NCBI GenBank assembly: GCA_017547265.1
Contig: JAFYQC010000168.1
Coordinates: 1 to 7,656 of the forward strand
Direction of reading: 5' to 3'
Source of the DNA: Kiritimatiellia bacterium
GTDB lineage: Bacteria; Verrucomicrobiota; Kiritimatiellia; RFP12; UBA1067
Length of the DNA stretch: 7,656 bases
Position numbers and translations under genes: made by a program. Numbering within the stretch: position 1 is the first letter of the stretch; each line of letters opens with the position of its first letter. Shown one piece after another: positions 1 to 6,418 of the stretch. The notes beneath the pieces were generated by a model. The model was not told the DNA's origin. It saw only the letters and a list, made by a program, of their open reading frames with translations, and searched no databases.

Positions 1-90
1 AAGCAGAATTCCGAGATGACGACCTCCGCCGTGCTGGGGACGTTCCGCTCCGACGTGAAGGTGCGCCAGGAGTTCCTTTCGCTCATCTGA
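1..90 (+). CDS. C-terminal end of an unidentified protein (partial)
   Basis: Reading from base 1, an open frame runs 29 codons and ends in TGA at 88-90, thirteen bases before the dnaG start. The visible residues end in VRQEFLSLI, a short tail of mixed charged and hydrophobic residues with no motif I recognise. Composition matches the start of dnaG, with C- or G-ending codons dominating. The same strand and the tight spacing suggest it is the upstream partner of dnaG in one transcript. The neighbour of dnaG is often yqeY or rpsU, but this tail does not look like either, so I give no function. The evidence for coding is only the open frame and the way it abuts the dnaG ribosome-binding site. 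Confidence 0.6.
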   Translation, partial: KQNSEMTTSAVLGTFRSDVKVRQEFLSLI

Positions 91-103
91 CGGAGGCGGC
101 GCG

Positions 104-2029
104 ATGGCGGCGGTCGGCATCACGGAAAGCGTACTGGAGGAGATCAAGGCCCGGACGGACCTCGCGGACCTGATCGCCTCCTACGGGATTTCCCTGCGCC
201 GCTCCGGCTCGTCCACGACGGCCTGCTGCCCCTTCCACAACGAAAAGACGCCGAGCTTCAGCATCAACACGGCGAAGGGCTACTACCACTGCTTCGGCTG
301 CGGAAAGTCAGGCGACGCGATCAAGTTCGTCCAGGAATACGAGGGCCTTTCGTTCGTGGACGCGGTGAAGAAGCTCGCGGCCGCCTGCGGCGTCTCGGTC
401 GAGGAGCGCCAGGACCCGCGCGCCGGCGAGCGCAAGCGCCTCTACGCGCTGATGGCCGAGCTCGCCGCCTTCTACCGCCGCTGCCTCCTGCAGGCCAAGG
501 AAGGCGAATTAGCGCGCAATTACCTGAAGGATCGCGCTCTTGATGGATCTGTTGCCGAGGACTGGGGCATCGGCTATGCGCCGAACGGTGTTGCGAACAT
601 CTTGCGCTGGGCTGAGAAATACAAGTACACGCCCGAGGAACTCGAGGCCGCGGGCGTCATCAAGGCGCCGTCGCGCCCTGGCGACAACGGCTACCACCGC
701 TTCGCCGGCCGGCTCATGTTCCCCGTGCGCGACAAGCAGGGGAGAGTCGTCGCGTTCTCGGGCCGTCAGCTCGTCGCGCAGAAAAACTCCGGGAAATACG
801 TCAACTCGCCCGAGACTCTCATCTTCAAGAAGTCAAACGTTCTCTTCGGCTTCGACCGCGCATCTCGCGCAATCGGCAAAGACTCGCACTGCGAAGTAAT
901 AGTCTGCGAAGGGCAGATCGACTGCATCCGTCTTCACTCGTCCGGCTTTGCAAATGCTGTCGCGGGCCAGGGCACCGCGTTCACCGACGAGCATGTTAGG
1001 ATGCTGAAGCGCGTCGCAAACCAGGCCGTCCTCGTATATGACGACGACGCGGCTGGTCACAAGGCGACGATTCGTTCCGCCGGCATGCTGCTCGCCGCCG
1101 AAATCCCTGTGCGCGTCGTTTCGCTTCCCGACGGCGACGATCCCGATTCGTTCCTCAGAACGAAAGGTGCCGAGGCGTTTCGCGCGCTTTTGGAGAAGGG
1201 CGAGTCGATAATCTCCTTCCAGTGCCGCGTCGAACGCGCGAAGGAGCGCGACCCCGCGTCGATCGACGCAGTCGCGCGAGTGTCGAAAGCGGTCCTCGCG
1301 ACTATCGCGGCGTGTCCGTCGGCTGTCCTTAGGGCGAGCATGGTAGGCGAGGCGTCGAAGCTTTTGGGGCTTCCGTCTGCCGCGCTTACGGAAGAGCTCG
1401 AGGCCGTCAGGAAAAAAATGGCCGCCACTCCCCGCCATCCAGCGCCTGCCGCACAGGAATCTCCTATCGACGAGTATGACGTGGACAGCCAACTTTCAAC
1501 TTTAAACTCTCAACTTTCAACTCCTTCTGCGGCTGATGCCGCAGAAGCCGCTCCGCCACCGCCGCGCGAAATGGCTTTTATGCAGTTCCTTATGGCGAAC
1601 GAACGCGACAAGACGCTTGACGGCATGATTGGCGATTTTCTGCCGCGCGAGGTGTTTGCCCATGGCTTTACATGGAGGTTCGTCGAGACATGGCGCATGG
1701 AGGCGGCGAGCGGCGAAGATGCGTTCGCGGCGTTTGCGGCGAGTCTCGCAGGGCAGGAGAGGGCGTGGCTCGACGCCGTTCTCGTTGAGGTTGGCAAGAC
1801 GCAGTCGAGCACGCTCAGCGCGACTGACATCATGCAGGATTTCGTGAGGTCGTTCTGGGAGGCGCACTTGAAGCAAGTGCGCGGAACGCTGCCTGCGGTG
1901 GGCGATGACGAAGCCAACAAGGAGCGCATGAAGATAACGATGGACTTGAAGCGCCTAAGGCAGGCACGCTGGGCCGTTGTAAAGGACATGATCAGGGATT
2001 TCATGCGAGAGAGACAATCCCGCCCTTAA
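104..2029 (+). CDS. dnaG: DNA primase DnaG
   Basis: DnaG makes the short RNA primers for chromosome replication and acts at the fork with the replicative helicase. The 641-residue protein is slightly longer than the usual 580-620. Visible parts in order are a CHC2-type zinc-binding domain (Cys42, His45, Cys63, Cys66), the basic RNA-polymerase region with RFAGRLMFP near residues 199-207 and GRVVAFSGR near 213-221, and KYVNSPETLIF near 231-241. The TOPRIM domain follows, with CEGQID at 268-273 (catalytic Glu269), AGQGTAFT at 287-294 and the acidic DDDAAG at 313-318. A Pro/Ala-rich linker (about 430-490) contains the repeat-encoded peptide QLSTLNSQLST (463-473). The C-terminal 150 residues are charged, probably helical, and sit where the helicase-interaction domain belongs. 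The ATG at 104 is chosen because GGAGG (92-96) lies seven bases upstream and the protein starts like other primases. EGQID replaces EGYMD, and DDD replaces DGD. Confidence 0.96.
   Translation: MAAVGITESVLEEIKARTDLADLIASYGISLRRSGSSTTACCPFHNEKTPSFSINTAKGYYHCFGCGKSGDAIKFVQEYEGLSFVDAVKKLAAACGVSVEERQDPRAGERKRLYALMAELAAFYRRCLLQAKEGELARNYLKDRALDGSVAEDWGIGYAPNGVANILRWAEKYKYTPEELEAAGVIKAPSRPGDNGYHRFAGRLMFPVRDKQGRVVAFSGRQLVAQKNSGKYVNSPETLIFKKSNVLFGFDRASRAIGKDSHCEVIVCEGQIDCIRLHSSGFANAVAGQGTAFTDEHVRMLKRVANQAVLVYDDDAAGHKATIRSAGMLLAAEIPVRVVSLPDGDDPDSFLRTKGAEAFRALLEKGESIISFQCRVERAKERDPASIDAVARVSKAVLATIAACPSAVLRASMVGEASKLLGLPSAALTEELEAVRKKMAATPRHPAPAAQESPIDEYDVDSQLSTLNSQLSTPSAADAAEAAPPPPREMAFMQFLMANERDKTLDGMIGDFLPREVFAHGFTWRFVETWRMEAASGEDAFAAFAASLAGQERAWLDAVLVEVGKTQSSTLSATDIMQDFVRSFWEAHLKQVRGTLPAVGDDEANKERMKITMDLKRLRQARWAVVKDMIRDFMRERQSRP
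1490..1522 (+). repeat. TTTCAAC heptamer tract inside dnaG
   Basis: After a leading CAAC there are four consecutive heptamers: TTTCAAC (1494-1500), TTTAAAC (1501-1507), TCTCAAC (1508-1514) and TTTCAAC (1515-1521). The tract is read in frame as QLSTLNSQLST. The TTTAAAC unit contains TAA, but the dnaG frame reads it as TTA-AAC and avoids the stop. The tract is AT-rich inside a GC-rich gene and lies in the linker between the catalytic core and the C-terminal domain, where extra residues are likely tolerated. It belongs to the same sequence family as the tract at 2024-2073. Confidence 0.9.
1524..1547. repeat. Perfect 10-bp hairpin abutting the dnaG repeat tract
   Basis: The left arm CTTCTGCGGC (1524-1533) and right arm GCCGCAGAAG (1538-1547) are exact reverse complements separated by the four bases TGAT. 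The hairpin starts one base after the heptamer tract ends and is read in frame as a Ser/Ala/Asp/Glu-rich stretch of the primase linker. A 10-bp perfect stem inside a coding region, directly beside a foreign-looking repeat, suggests the two parts arrived together. There is no T-run after it, so it does not look like an intrinsic terminator. Confidence 0.8.
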
Positions 2030-2073
2030 CCTTTAACCTTTCAACTATTCAACTATTCAACTTTTCAACTTTC
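2024..2073 (+). repeat. TTTCAAC-family tract at the dnaG 3' end
   Basis: Consecutive 7- and 8-base units run CCTTAAC (2024-2030), CTTTAAC (2031-2037), CTTTCAAC (2038-2045), TATTCAAC twice (2046-2061) and TTTTCAAC (2062-2069), fading out at about 2073. The dnaG stop codon TAA (2027-2029) lies within the first unit, so the repeat appears to set the end of the reading frame. The tract stops eight bases before the AAGGAG ribosome-binding site of moxR. It is strongly AT-rich and pyrimidine-biased on this strand against a GC-rich background. No hairpin accompanies this copy, unlike the tract inside dnaG. Confidence 0.9.
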
Positions 2074-2093
2074 ATACCACAAGGAGAAATAAA

Positions 2094-3056
2094 ATGGACC
2101 TGAAGGAAGCAACGAACAGGATCGCCGCGCAGAAGGAGCTCGTGTCGAAGATACGCGAAGAGGTGGGCAAGGTCATCGTCGGGCAGGAGAAGCTCGTCGA
2201 TCGACTTGTCCTCGCAATGATAACGGATGGGCATATACTCCTCGAGGGCGTTCCCGGCCTCGCGAAGACGCTTTCGTGCAACACTCTCGCAAAGGCGCTC
2301 GGGCTCGAGTTCAGGCGCATCTCGTTCACGCCAGACCTTCTTCCCGCCGACGTCGTCGGTACGCTCGTCTACTCTCCGAAGACTGGCGAGTTCACACCGA
2401 AGAAGGGGCCTGTGTTCACTAACCTCCTGCTCGCTGACGAAATCAACCGCGCGCCGGCGAAGGTGCAGTCCGCGCTTCTCGAGGCGATGCAGGAGCGCCA
2501 GGTGACGATTGGCGACGAGACATACGCGCTCCCGAAGCCGTTCCTCGTCCTCGCGACGCAGAACCCGATCGAGCAGGAAGGCACGTACCCGCTCCCCGAA
2601 GCGCAGGTCGACCGCTTTATGTTCAAGTGCCTCGTCGAGCCGCCGACGAAGGCCGACGAGCGTCGCATCATGCAGCGCTTTGCCGAGACTGCCGAGAAGC
2701 CCGAGGCGAAGACGGTTTGCGCTCCCGGCGACATCGAGACGCTTCGCGCCGCGCTGAACGACGTCTACTGCGACGAGAAGGTTGGCGACTACATCCTCGA
2801 GATCGTCTTCAAGACGCGCGAGGCCGATGCGATGATCCAGAACGGCGCCTCACCTCGCGCGACGCTCGCCCTGAACCTCGCCGCCCGTGGCAACGCGCTT
2901 ATGCACGGTCGCGCCTACGCGACGCCGCAGGACGTGAAGGAAGTCGTGCACGACGTTCTTCGCCACCGCATCCTCCTCACCTACGAGGCCGAGGCGGAGA
3001 ACGTGACCTCCGACAAGATCATCGACAAGATTCTTTCCGAAGTTCCTGTTCCGTAA
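2094..3056 (+). CDS. moxR: MoxR-family AAA+ ATPase
   Basis: This is a 320-residue MoxR-type AAA+ ATPase, a cytoplasmic chaperone-like motor that typically remodels or activates partners carrying VWA domains. Visible motifs are Walker A GVPGLAKT (52-59), Walker B LLLADEIN (111-118), the sensor region ATQNPIEQEGTYPLPEAQ (154-171) that is diagnostic for MoxR proteins, a likely arginine finger in DRF (173-175), and a sensor-2 region GASPRA (251-256). RHRILL (290-295) is a common MoxR C-terminal feature. Length is normal for the family. The ATG at 2094 is supported by AAGGAG (2081-2086), seven bases upstream. The stop overlaps the next start as TAATG, so the DUF58 gene is translationally coupled. 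The specific client is unknown; the neighbours point to an envelope-associated Bat-type system. Confidence 0.96.
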   Translation: MDLKEATNRIAAQKELVSKIREEVGKVIVGQEKLVDRLVLAMITDGHILLEGVPGLAKTLSCNTLAKALGLEFRRISFTPDLLPADVVGTLVYSPKTGEFTPKKGPVFTNLLLADEINRAPAKVQSALLEAMQERQVTIGDETYALPKPFLVLATQNPIEQEGTYPLPEAQVDRFMFKCLVEPPTKADERRIMQRFAETAEKPEAKTVCAPGDIETLRAALNDVYCDEKVGDYILEIVFKTREADAMIQNGASPRATLALNLAARGNALMHGRAYATPQDVKEVVHDVLRHRILLTYEAEAENVTSDKIIDKILSEVPVP

Positions 3057-3964
3057 TGGCGACTGACGTAAAGGAATTGATGGCGAAGGTGGGGAAGATA
3101 CGAATCCTCACCAACCGCCTGATCGACGACCAGCTGGCCGGCGACTATCACTCCACGTTCAAGGGCCAGGGCGTCGAGTTCGACGAAGTCAGGCCCTATA
3201 TCGCGGGCGACGATGTCAGGACGATCGACTGGAACGTCACTGCGAGAACGGGCGTTCCCTACATCAAGCGCTACTCCGAGGAACGCGAACTCACGATTCT
3301 CTTCCTTGTCGACGTCTCTGGCTCGCAGAGCTACGGCTCGCGCTCGCGCTCCAAGATGGAACTTGCTGCCGAGGTGACTGCGCTTCTCGCGCTCACCGCG
3401 ATACGCAACCAAGACAAGATCGGGCTCGTTCTCTTCTCCGACAAGATCGTCAAGTACATCCCGCCGCGCAAAGGCCGCGACTCCGTGATGCGGCTCGTGC
3501 GCGAAGTGCTCGCCGCAGAGGACGAGGCGAAGGGCGGCACTGATGTTGAGGGAGTCCTGAAGTTCCTGAACGGCGTGCAGAAGCGCCGCGCAGTCGTCTT
3601 TCTTGTAAGCGATTTCATCAACGGCTCGCGCGGCGCATCTGCCGCGGACGGTCTTGCGCGGCTTTTGCGCGCGACGGCGCGTCACCACGACATGATCTGC
3701 GTGCCAGTGTCCGATCCGGCCGAAGGCGAACTTCCCGACGTCGGGCTCGTCGAGCTCGAGGACTCCGAGACCGGCGAGCTCATGCTCGTCGACACTTCGA
3801 GCGCGAAGGTCAGGAAGGCGTTCGCGGCAAAGGCGGAAAGCGACCGTGAGGAGCTGACGAAGTTCTTCCGCAAGACTGGGATAGACACCCTCGACATCGC
3901 GACGGACAAGCCGTATATCGACGGCGTCCGCGCTCTCTTCAAGCGACGCGCAAGGAAAAGGTGA
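3056..3964 (+). CDS. DUF58 protein with VWA-like fold (MoxR partner)
   Basis: This is a 302-residue soluble DUF58 protein, the usual companion of MoxR ATPases. The family signature is clear at residues 32-64, including FKGQGVEFDEVRPY followed by GDDVRTIDWN. A VWA-like metal-ion-dependent adhesion site (MIDAS) follows: DVSGS (86-90), Thr162 in GGTDVE and Asp186 in VSDF. I see no transmembrane segment, so it probably acts in the cytoplasm or at the inner membrane face. The ATG at 3056 overlaps the moxR stop (TAATG). No strong ribosome-binding site is visible, so initiation probably depends on ribosomes finishing moxR. The frame stays open for a further 143 codons upstream, but that part overlaps moxR out of frame and is Arg-rich shadow sequence. 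The C-terminus ends in a basic run (FKRRARKR). Its biochemical role is not established. Confidence 0.93.
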   Translation: MATDVKELMAKVGKIRILTNRLIDDQLAGDYHSTFKGQGVEFDEVRPYIAGDDVRTIDWNVTARTGVPYIKRYSEERELTILFLVDVSGSQSYGSRSRSKMELAAEVTALLALTAIRNQDKIGLVLFSDKIVKYIPPRKGRDSVMRLVREVLAAEDEAKGGTDVEGVLKFLNGVQKRRAVVFLVSDFINGSRGASAADGLARLLRATARHHDMICVPVSDPAEGELPDVGLVELEDSETGELMLVDTSSAKVRKAFAAKAESDREELTKFFRKTGIDTLDIATDKPYIDGVRALFKRRARKR

Positions 3965-3965
3965 A

Positions 3966-4904
3966 ATGAATCTTCTTCTCATAGCGGCGACCGTCCTCGA
4001 GATGAGCAGTGGTGGAATCGACCTCAAGGTCGATGCCGACCGCACGCAGATCGATCCGGGGCGGAGCGTCTTTCTTACGGTGACGATGAAGACGCCGAAG
4101 GACATCAAGGCGTCAGTTCCAGATCTCCGCGACCGCGTTCGCGGCTTCTCGCTTGCCGAAGACTTTGCCGGCAAGCCCGTGAAAAACGCGGACGGGTCGC
4201 TCGTCGAGACCGTCAACTGGAAGCTTGTTCCAGAGCCCTGCGCCGACGTCTACAAGATTGCGCCGTTTGCCGTGACAGCCTCGCCCCGTCTCCTTTCGAC
4301 GGCGGCCGACGAAGGTTCGCTTTCGTTTGTTGCAGGGCCGATTTACTTTGAGAATCCGCCCGCCCGCGAGACGGTGACCGGCGACATGGAGGCCGATCCG
4401 CAGAAGGACTTACCGCCGCTTTCATGGAAACTCGTCGGCTGGTGCGCGCTCGCACTTCTTGCCGTCGTCGCCATCGTCGCGGCCGTGTGGTTCTTGCTGC
4501 GCTATCTCGCTCGTCGCATCAAGGAACACAGAATGAGCCCGATCGAGCGCGCGTGGGTTGAGCTCGACCGTCTTCTCAAGAAGGGGCTTCCTGGGCGCGG
4601 GCGCTACAAGGACTTCTACGTGGAGCTCACGATGGTCGTCCGTCGCTACGTCCAGCGCAAGTACGGCATCCGCGCACCGCACCTCACGACGGAGGAGTTT
4701 CTCGGGGAACTCGCGGGAAGCCGCCTCGGCGAGTGCTCGAATGTCGAGGGGCTTAAGGCGTTTCTCGAGTCTGCCGACATGGTGAAGTTCGCTGGCGTGC
4801 AGGCGACCCCGGAAATGGCAGACTCCGCGACCGATTCTGCGCGTGTCTATCTTAAAGGCGACTCCGCGAACACCGTGGACCAGCGTACAGAGGAGCGACT
4901 ATGA
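3966..4904 (+). CDS. Short BatD-like single-span membrane protein
   Basis: The 312-residue protein has a weak hydrophobic N-terminus (residues 2-11) and a predicted extracytoplasmic part to about residue 150, likely beta-rich and reminiscent of the BatD immunoglobulin-like region. One strong membrane helix follows (about 155-180, ending in basic RYLARRIKEHR). The cytoplasmic tail includes SPIERAWVELDRLL and YKDFYVELTMVVRRYVQRKYG (in part 191-234), a pattern seen in DUF4381/BatD-type proteins of MoxR clusters. It is much shorter than full BatD, which is usually 500 residues or more. The start at 3966 lies one base after the DUF58 stop and behind a purine-rich AAGGAAAAGG (3952-3961). Its stop overlaps the next start as ATGA. 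I infer that it links the cytoplasmic MoxR/DUF58 pair to BatA in the membrane. Family assignment rests on pattern and neighbourhood. Confidence 0.75.
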   Translation: MNLLLIAATVLEMSSGGIDLKVDADRTQIDPGRSVFLTVTMKTPKDIKASVPDLRDRVRGFSLAEDFAGKPVKNADGSLVETVNWKLVPEPCADVYKIAPFAVTASPRLLSTAADEGSLSFVAGPIYFENPPARETVTGDMEADPQKDLPPLSWKLVGWCALALLAVVAIVAAVWFLLRYLARRIKEHRMSPIERAWVELDRLLKKGLPGRGRYKDFYVELTMVVRRYVQRKYGIRAPHLTTEEFLGELAGSRLGECSNVEGLKAFLESADMVKFAGVQATPEMADSATDSARVYLKGDSANTVDQRTEERL

Positions 4905-5968
4905 CTTTTGCGACTCCATGGATGCTGCTTCTTCTATTGCCGCTTGGCATTGCTGCGTGGCGGCTGCTGCGGCGCGGACGGCGGTCGGGGATAAGGTTCT
5001 CCGCGACCTCTCGCCTGCCCGCAAAGACGGCTGGCTGGCGTGCGAAGCTCGCGTCGCTCACGCCGTTCATACTCCTCGCTGGACTTGCCTTGCTCATCGT
5101 TGCCGCGGCGCGTCCGCGCACTCCACTGGCGCACGACAAGAAGTCTATCGACGCGATTGCAATTGCGATGACTGTCGATGTCTCGGGATCTATGGATGCG
5201 CTCGACCTCGCGCCGTCTGGCACCGACTTCAGGAATCCCTCTAAGAAGCTCGAGGAGTGGACGCGTCTTTCAGTCGTGAAGCGCCTTTTCGCCGAGTTCG
5301 TCGAGAAGCGTCCTGACGACTTGATCGGTCTTGTTTCGTTCGGCACCTACGCTACGACCGTTGCGCCGCTTACGATGGATCACGAGATGCTGCTCCACGC
5401 GCTCAAGGGCGTTGAGATTCCCTCGACTGTCTTCGACGCGCAGGGCAATGCAATCGGCGGAGAAGACGAGGCGAACACCGCGATAGGCGACGGCCTCGCG
5501 ACGGCGCTTTTGCGACTCAAGGACGCGAAGCCCAAGTCGAAGATCGTGATTCTCCTTTCCGATGGCGTCTCCAACACCGGCGTCGTCGAGCCGAAGGACG
5601 CTGCGGCGACTGCGGCGAAGATGGGTGTCAAGGTCTATTGCATCGGCATCGGCACGGCGCTGCGCCGCACGCCGCGCCTCGTGCGCGACGGCTATGGCCG
5701 TTATGGCGTAGTTGCCGACCGCATGACTTTCGACGAGCGACAGCTCAAGGGTATCGCCGCCGAGACAGGCGCGATGTACTTCCCTGTCAACGACCGCGAC
5801 TCGCTCGAAAAGGCGCTCGCGGAGATCGACCAGCTCGAGACGACGAAGCTCGACGCCGACGCCTATGACCGCTGGGACGAGCATTTCGCCGCGTTCCTCT
5901 TCGGCGGCGCCGTTCTCGTCTTTCTAGCCGTGTCGCTTTCGATGTTCGCGTCTCGCCGCCTCGCATAG
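4901..5968 (+). CDS. batA: BatA-type membrane VWA protein
   Basis: This 355-residue protein has the BatA layout. An N-terminal BatA-type segment contains two hydrophobic helices (about 5-22 and 54-71), then a VWA domain (about 85-310), then a C-terminal helix (about 329-348) ending in SRRLA. The MIDAS motif is complete: DVSGSM (93-98), Thr193 in NTAIGDGL and Asp221 in LLSDGVSNTG, so metal-dependent ligand binding should be possible. The VWA domain should face the periplasm, with the first and last helices anchoring it. The start at 4901 overlaps the previous stop (ATGA) and is preceded by AGGAG (4891-4895). In known Bat operons BatA is followed by BatB and TPR proteins; here the cluster simply ends. 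The historical name refers to aerotolerance in Bacteroides; the function in this organism is unknown. Confidence 0.92.
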   Translation: MTFATPWMLLLLLPLGIAAWRLLRRGRRSGIRFSATSRLPAKTAGWRAKLASLTPFILLAGLALLIVAAARPRTPLAHDKKSIDAIAIAMTVDVSGSMDALDLAPSGTDFRNPSKKLEEWTRLSVVKRLFAEFVEKRPDDLIGLVSFGTYATTVAPLTMDHEMLLHALKGVEIPSTVFDAQGNAIGGEDEANTAIGDGLATALLRLKDAKPKSKIVILLSDGVSNTGVVEPKDAAATAAKMGVKVYCIGIGTALRRTPRLVRDGYGRYGVVADRMTFDERQLKGIAAETGAMYFPVNDRDSLEKALAEIDQLETTKLDADAYDRWDEHFAAFLFGGAVLVFLAVSLSMFASRRLA

Positions 5969-5988
5969 CCCCGGCGTCCCCTGAAATT

Positions 5989-5997
5989 TGGTATAAT
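5989..5997 (+). promoter_or_regulatory. Extended -10 promoter for the thioesterase-queD-rsmD operon
   Basis: TGGTATAAT matches the sigma-70 extended -10 consensus exactly (TGn followed by TATAAT at 5992-5997). It sits in the only clear gap between batA and the next gene. No good -35 hexamer is visible at the usual distance (about 5969-5974 reads CCCCGG), which is acceptable for extended -10 promoters. With the start site normally about seven bases downstream of the -10 element, transcription should begin at 6004-6005, essentially at the ATG of the next gene. No terminator hairpin is visible after batA. Confidence 0.7.
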
Positions 5998-6004
5998 GCC
6001 GAGG

Positions 6005-6418
6005 ATGAAAAAGGTCACAATAGAGTATCGCGTTCCCTACGCCGACACCGACCAGATGGGCGTCGTCTACTATGGCAACTACCTCACGCTGTTCGAGCGG
6101 GCGAGGAACGAGCTTATGCGCGCGTGCGGCTACACCTACAAGGAGTGCGAGGCCGAGGGCTGGGGTCTCCCCGTGACGCACGCTGAATGCGACTACCGCT
6201 CCAGCGCGCGCTACGACGACCTTCTCGAAGTCACCGCGTGGGTCAGGGCGCAGAAGGGCGTCAGGATCGAGATTGCCTGCGAGGTTCGCCGCAAGGGCGA
6301 GGAAGCCATCCTCGTCTCGGGCTATACGCGCCACGCCTTCATCGACTTGAAGACCTTTCGTCCCTGCCCGCCGCCTGAGCGGTTTCTGGCGATGATTGCG
6401 GAGGGCGACGAGAAATGA
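6005..6418 (+). CDS. ybgC: YbgC/FadM-like hotdog acyl-CoA thioesterase
   Basis: The 137-residue protein has the hotdog thioesterase signature near the N-terminus: YADTDQMGVVYYGNYLTLFERAR (12-34, in parts), where Asp16 is the likely catalytic residue. Later AECDYRSSARYDDLLEV is the typical central-helix and strand region. Length matches the YbgC family, which hydrolyses acyl-CoA esters in the cytoplasm. In Proteobacteria ybgC lies with tol-pal genes; no such genes are visible here. I chose the ATG at 6005. An ATG at 5996 is in frame but overlaps the -10 hexamer (5992-5997), so it would not be in a transcript made from that promoter. A GAGG lies directly against the 6005 ATG, too close to act as a ribosome-binding site, which suggests leaderless translation. 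The stop overlaps the queD start (ATGA). Substrate is unknown. Confidence 0.9.
   Translation: MKKVTIEYRVPYADTDQMGVVYYGNYLTLFERARNELMRACGYTYKECEAEGWGLPVTHAECDYRSSARYDDLLEVTAWVRAQKGVRIEIACEVRRKGEEAILVSGYTRHAFIDLKTFRPCPPPERFLAMIAEGDEK

Noticed and set aside
1490..2073. CRISPR array
   Set aside because: The units are 7-8 bases and directly tandem, with no 25-40 base spacers and no cas genes.
2627..3055. Upstream extension of the DUF58 frame
   Set aside because: It overlaps moxR out of frame and reads as Arg-rich sequence. The DUF58 domain begins only after the ATG at 3056, which overlaps the moxR stop.
2981..4216. Long open frame of 411 codons on the minus strand
   Set aside because: It lies opposite DUF58 and the BatD-like gene, both with clear motifs or coupling. 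Its composition is Arg/Ala/Ser/Val-rich, as expected for an antisense shadow of GC-rich codons.
5996..6004. ATG at 5996 as the thioesterase start
   Set aside because: Its first two bases are the last two of the TATAAT element, so the codon would lie upstream of the expected transcript start. The 6005 start gives the usual family N-terminus.
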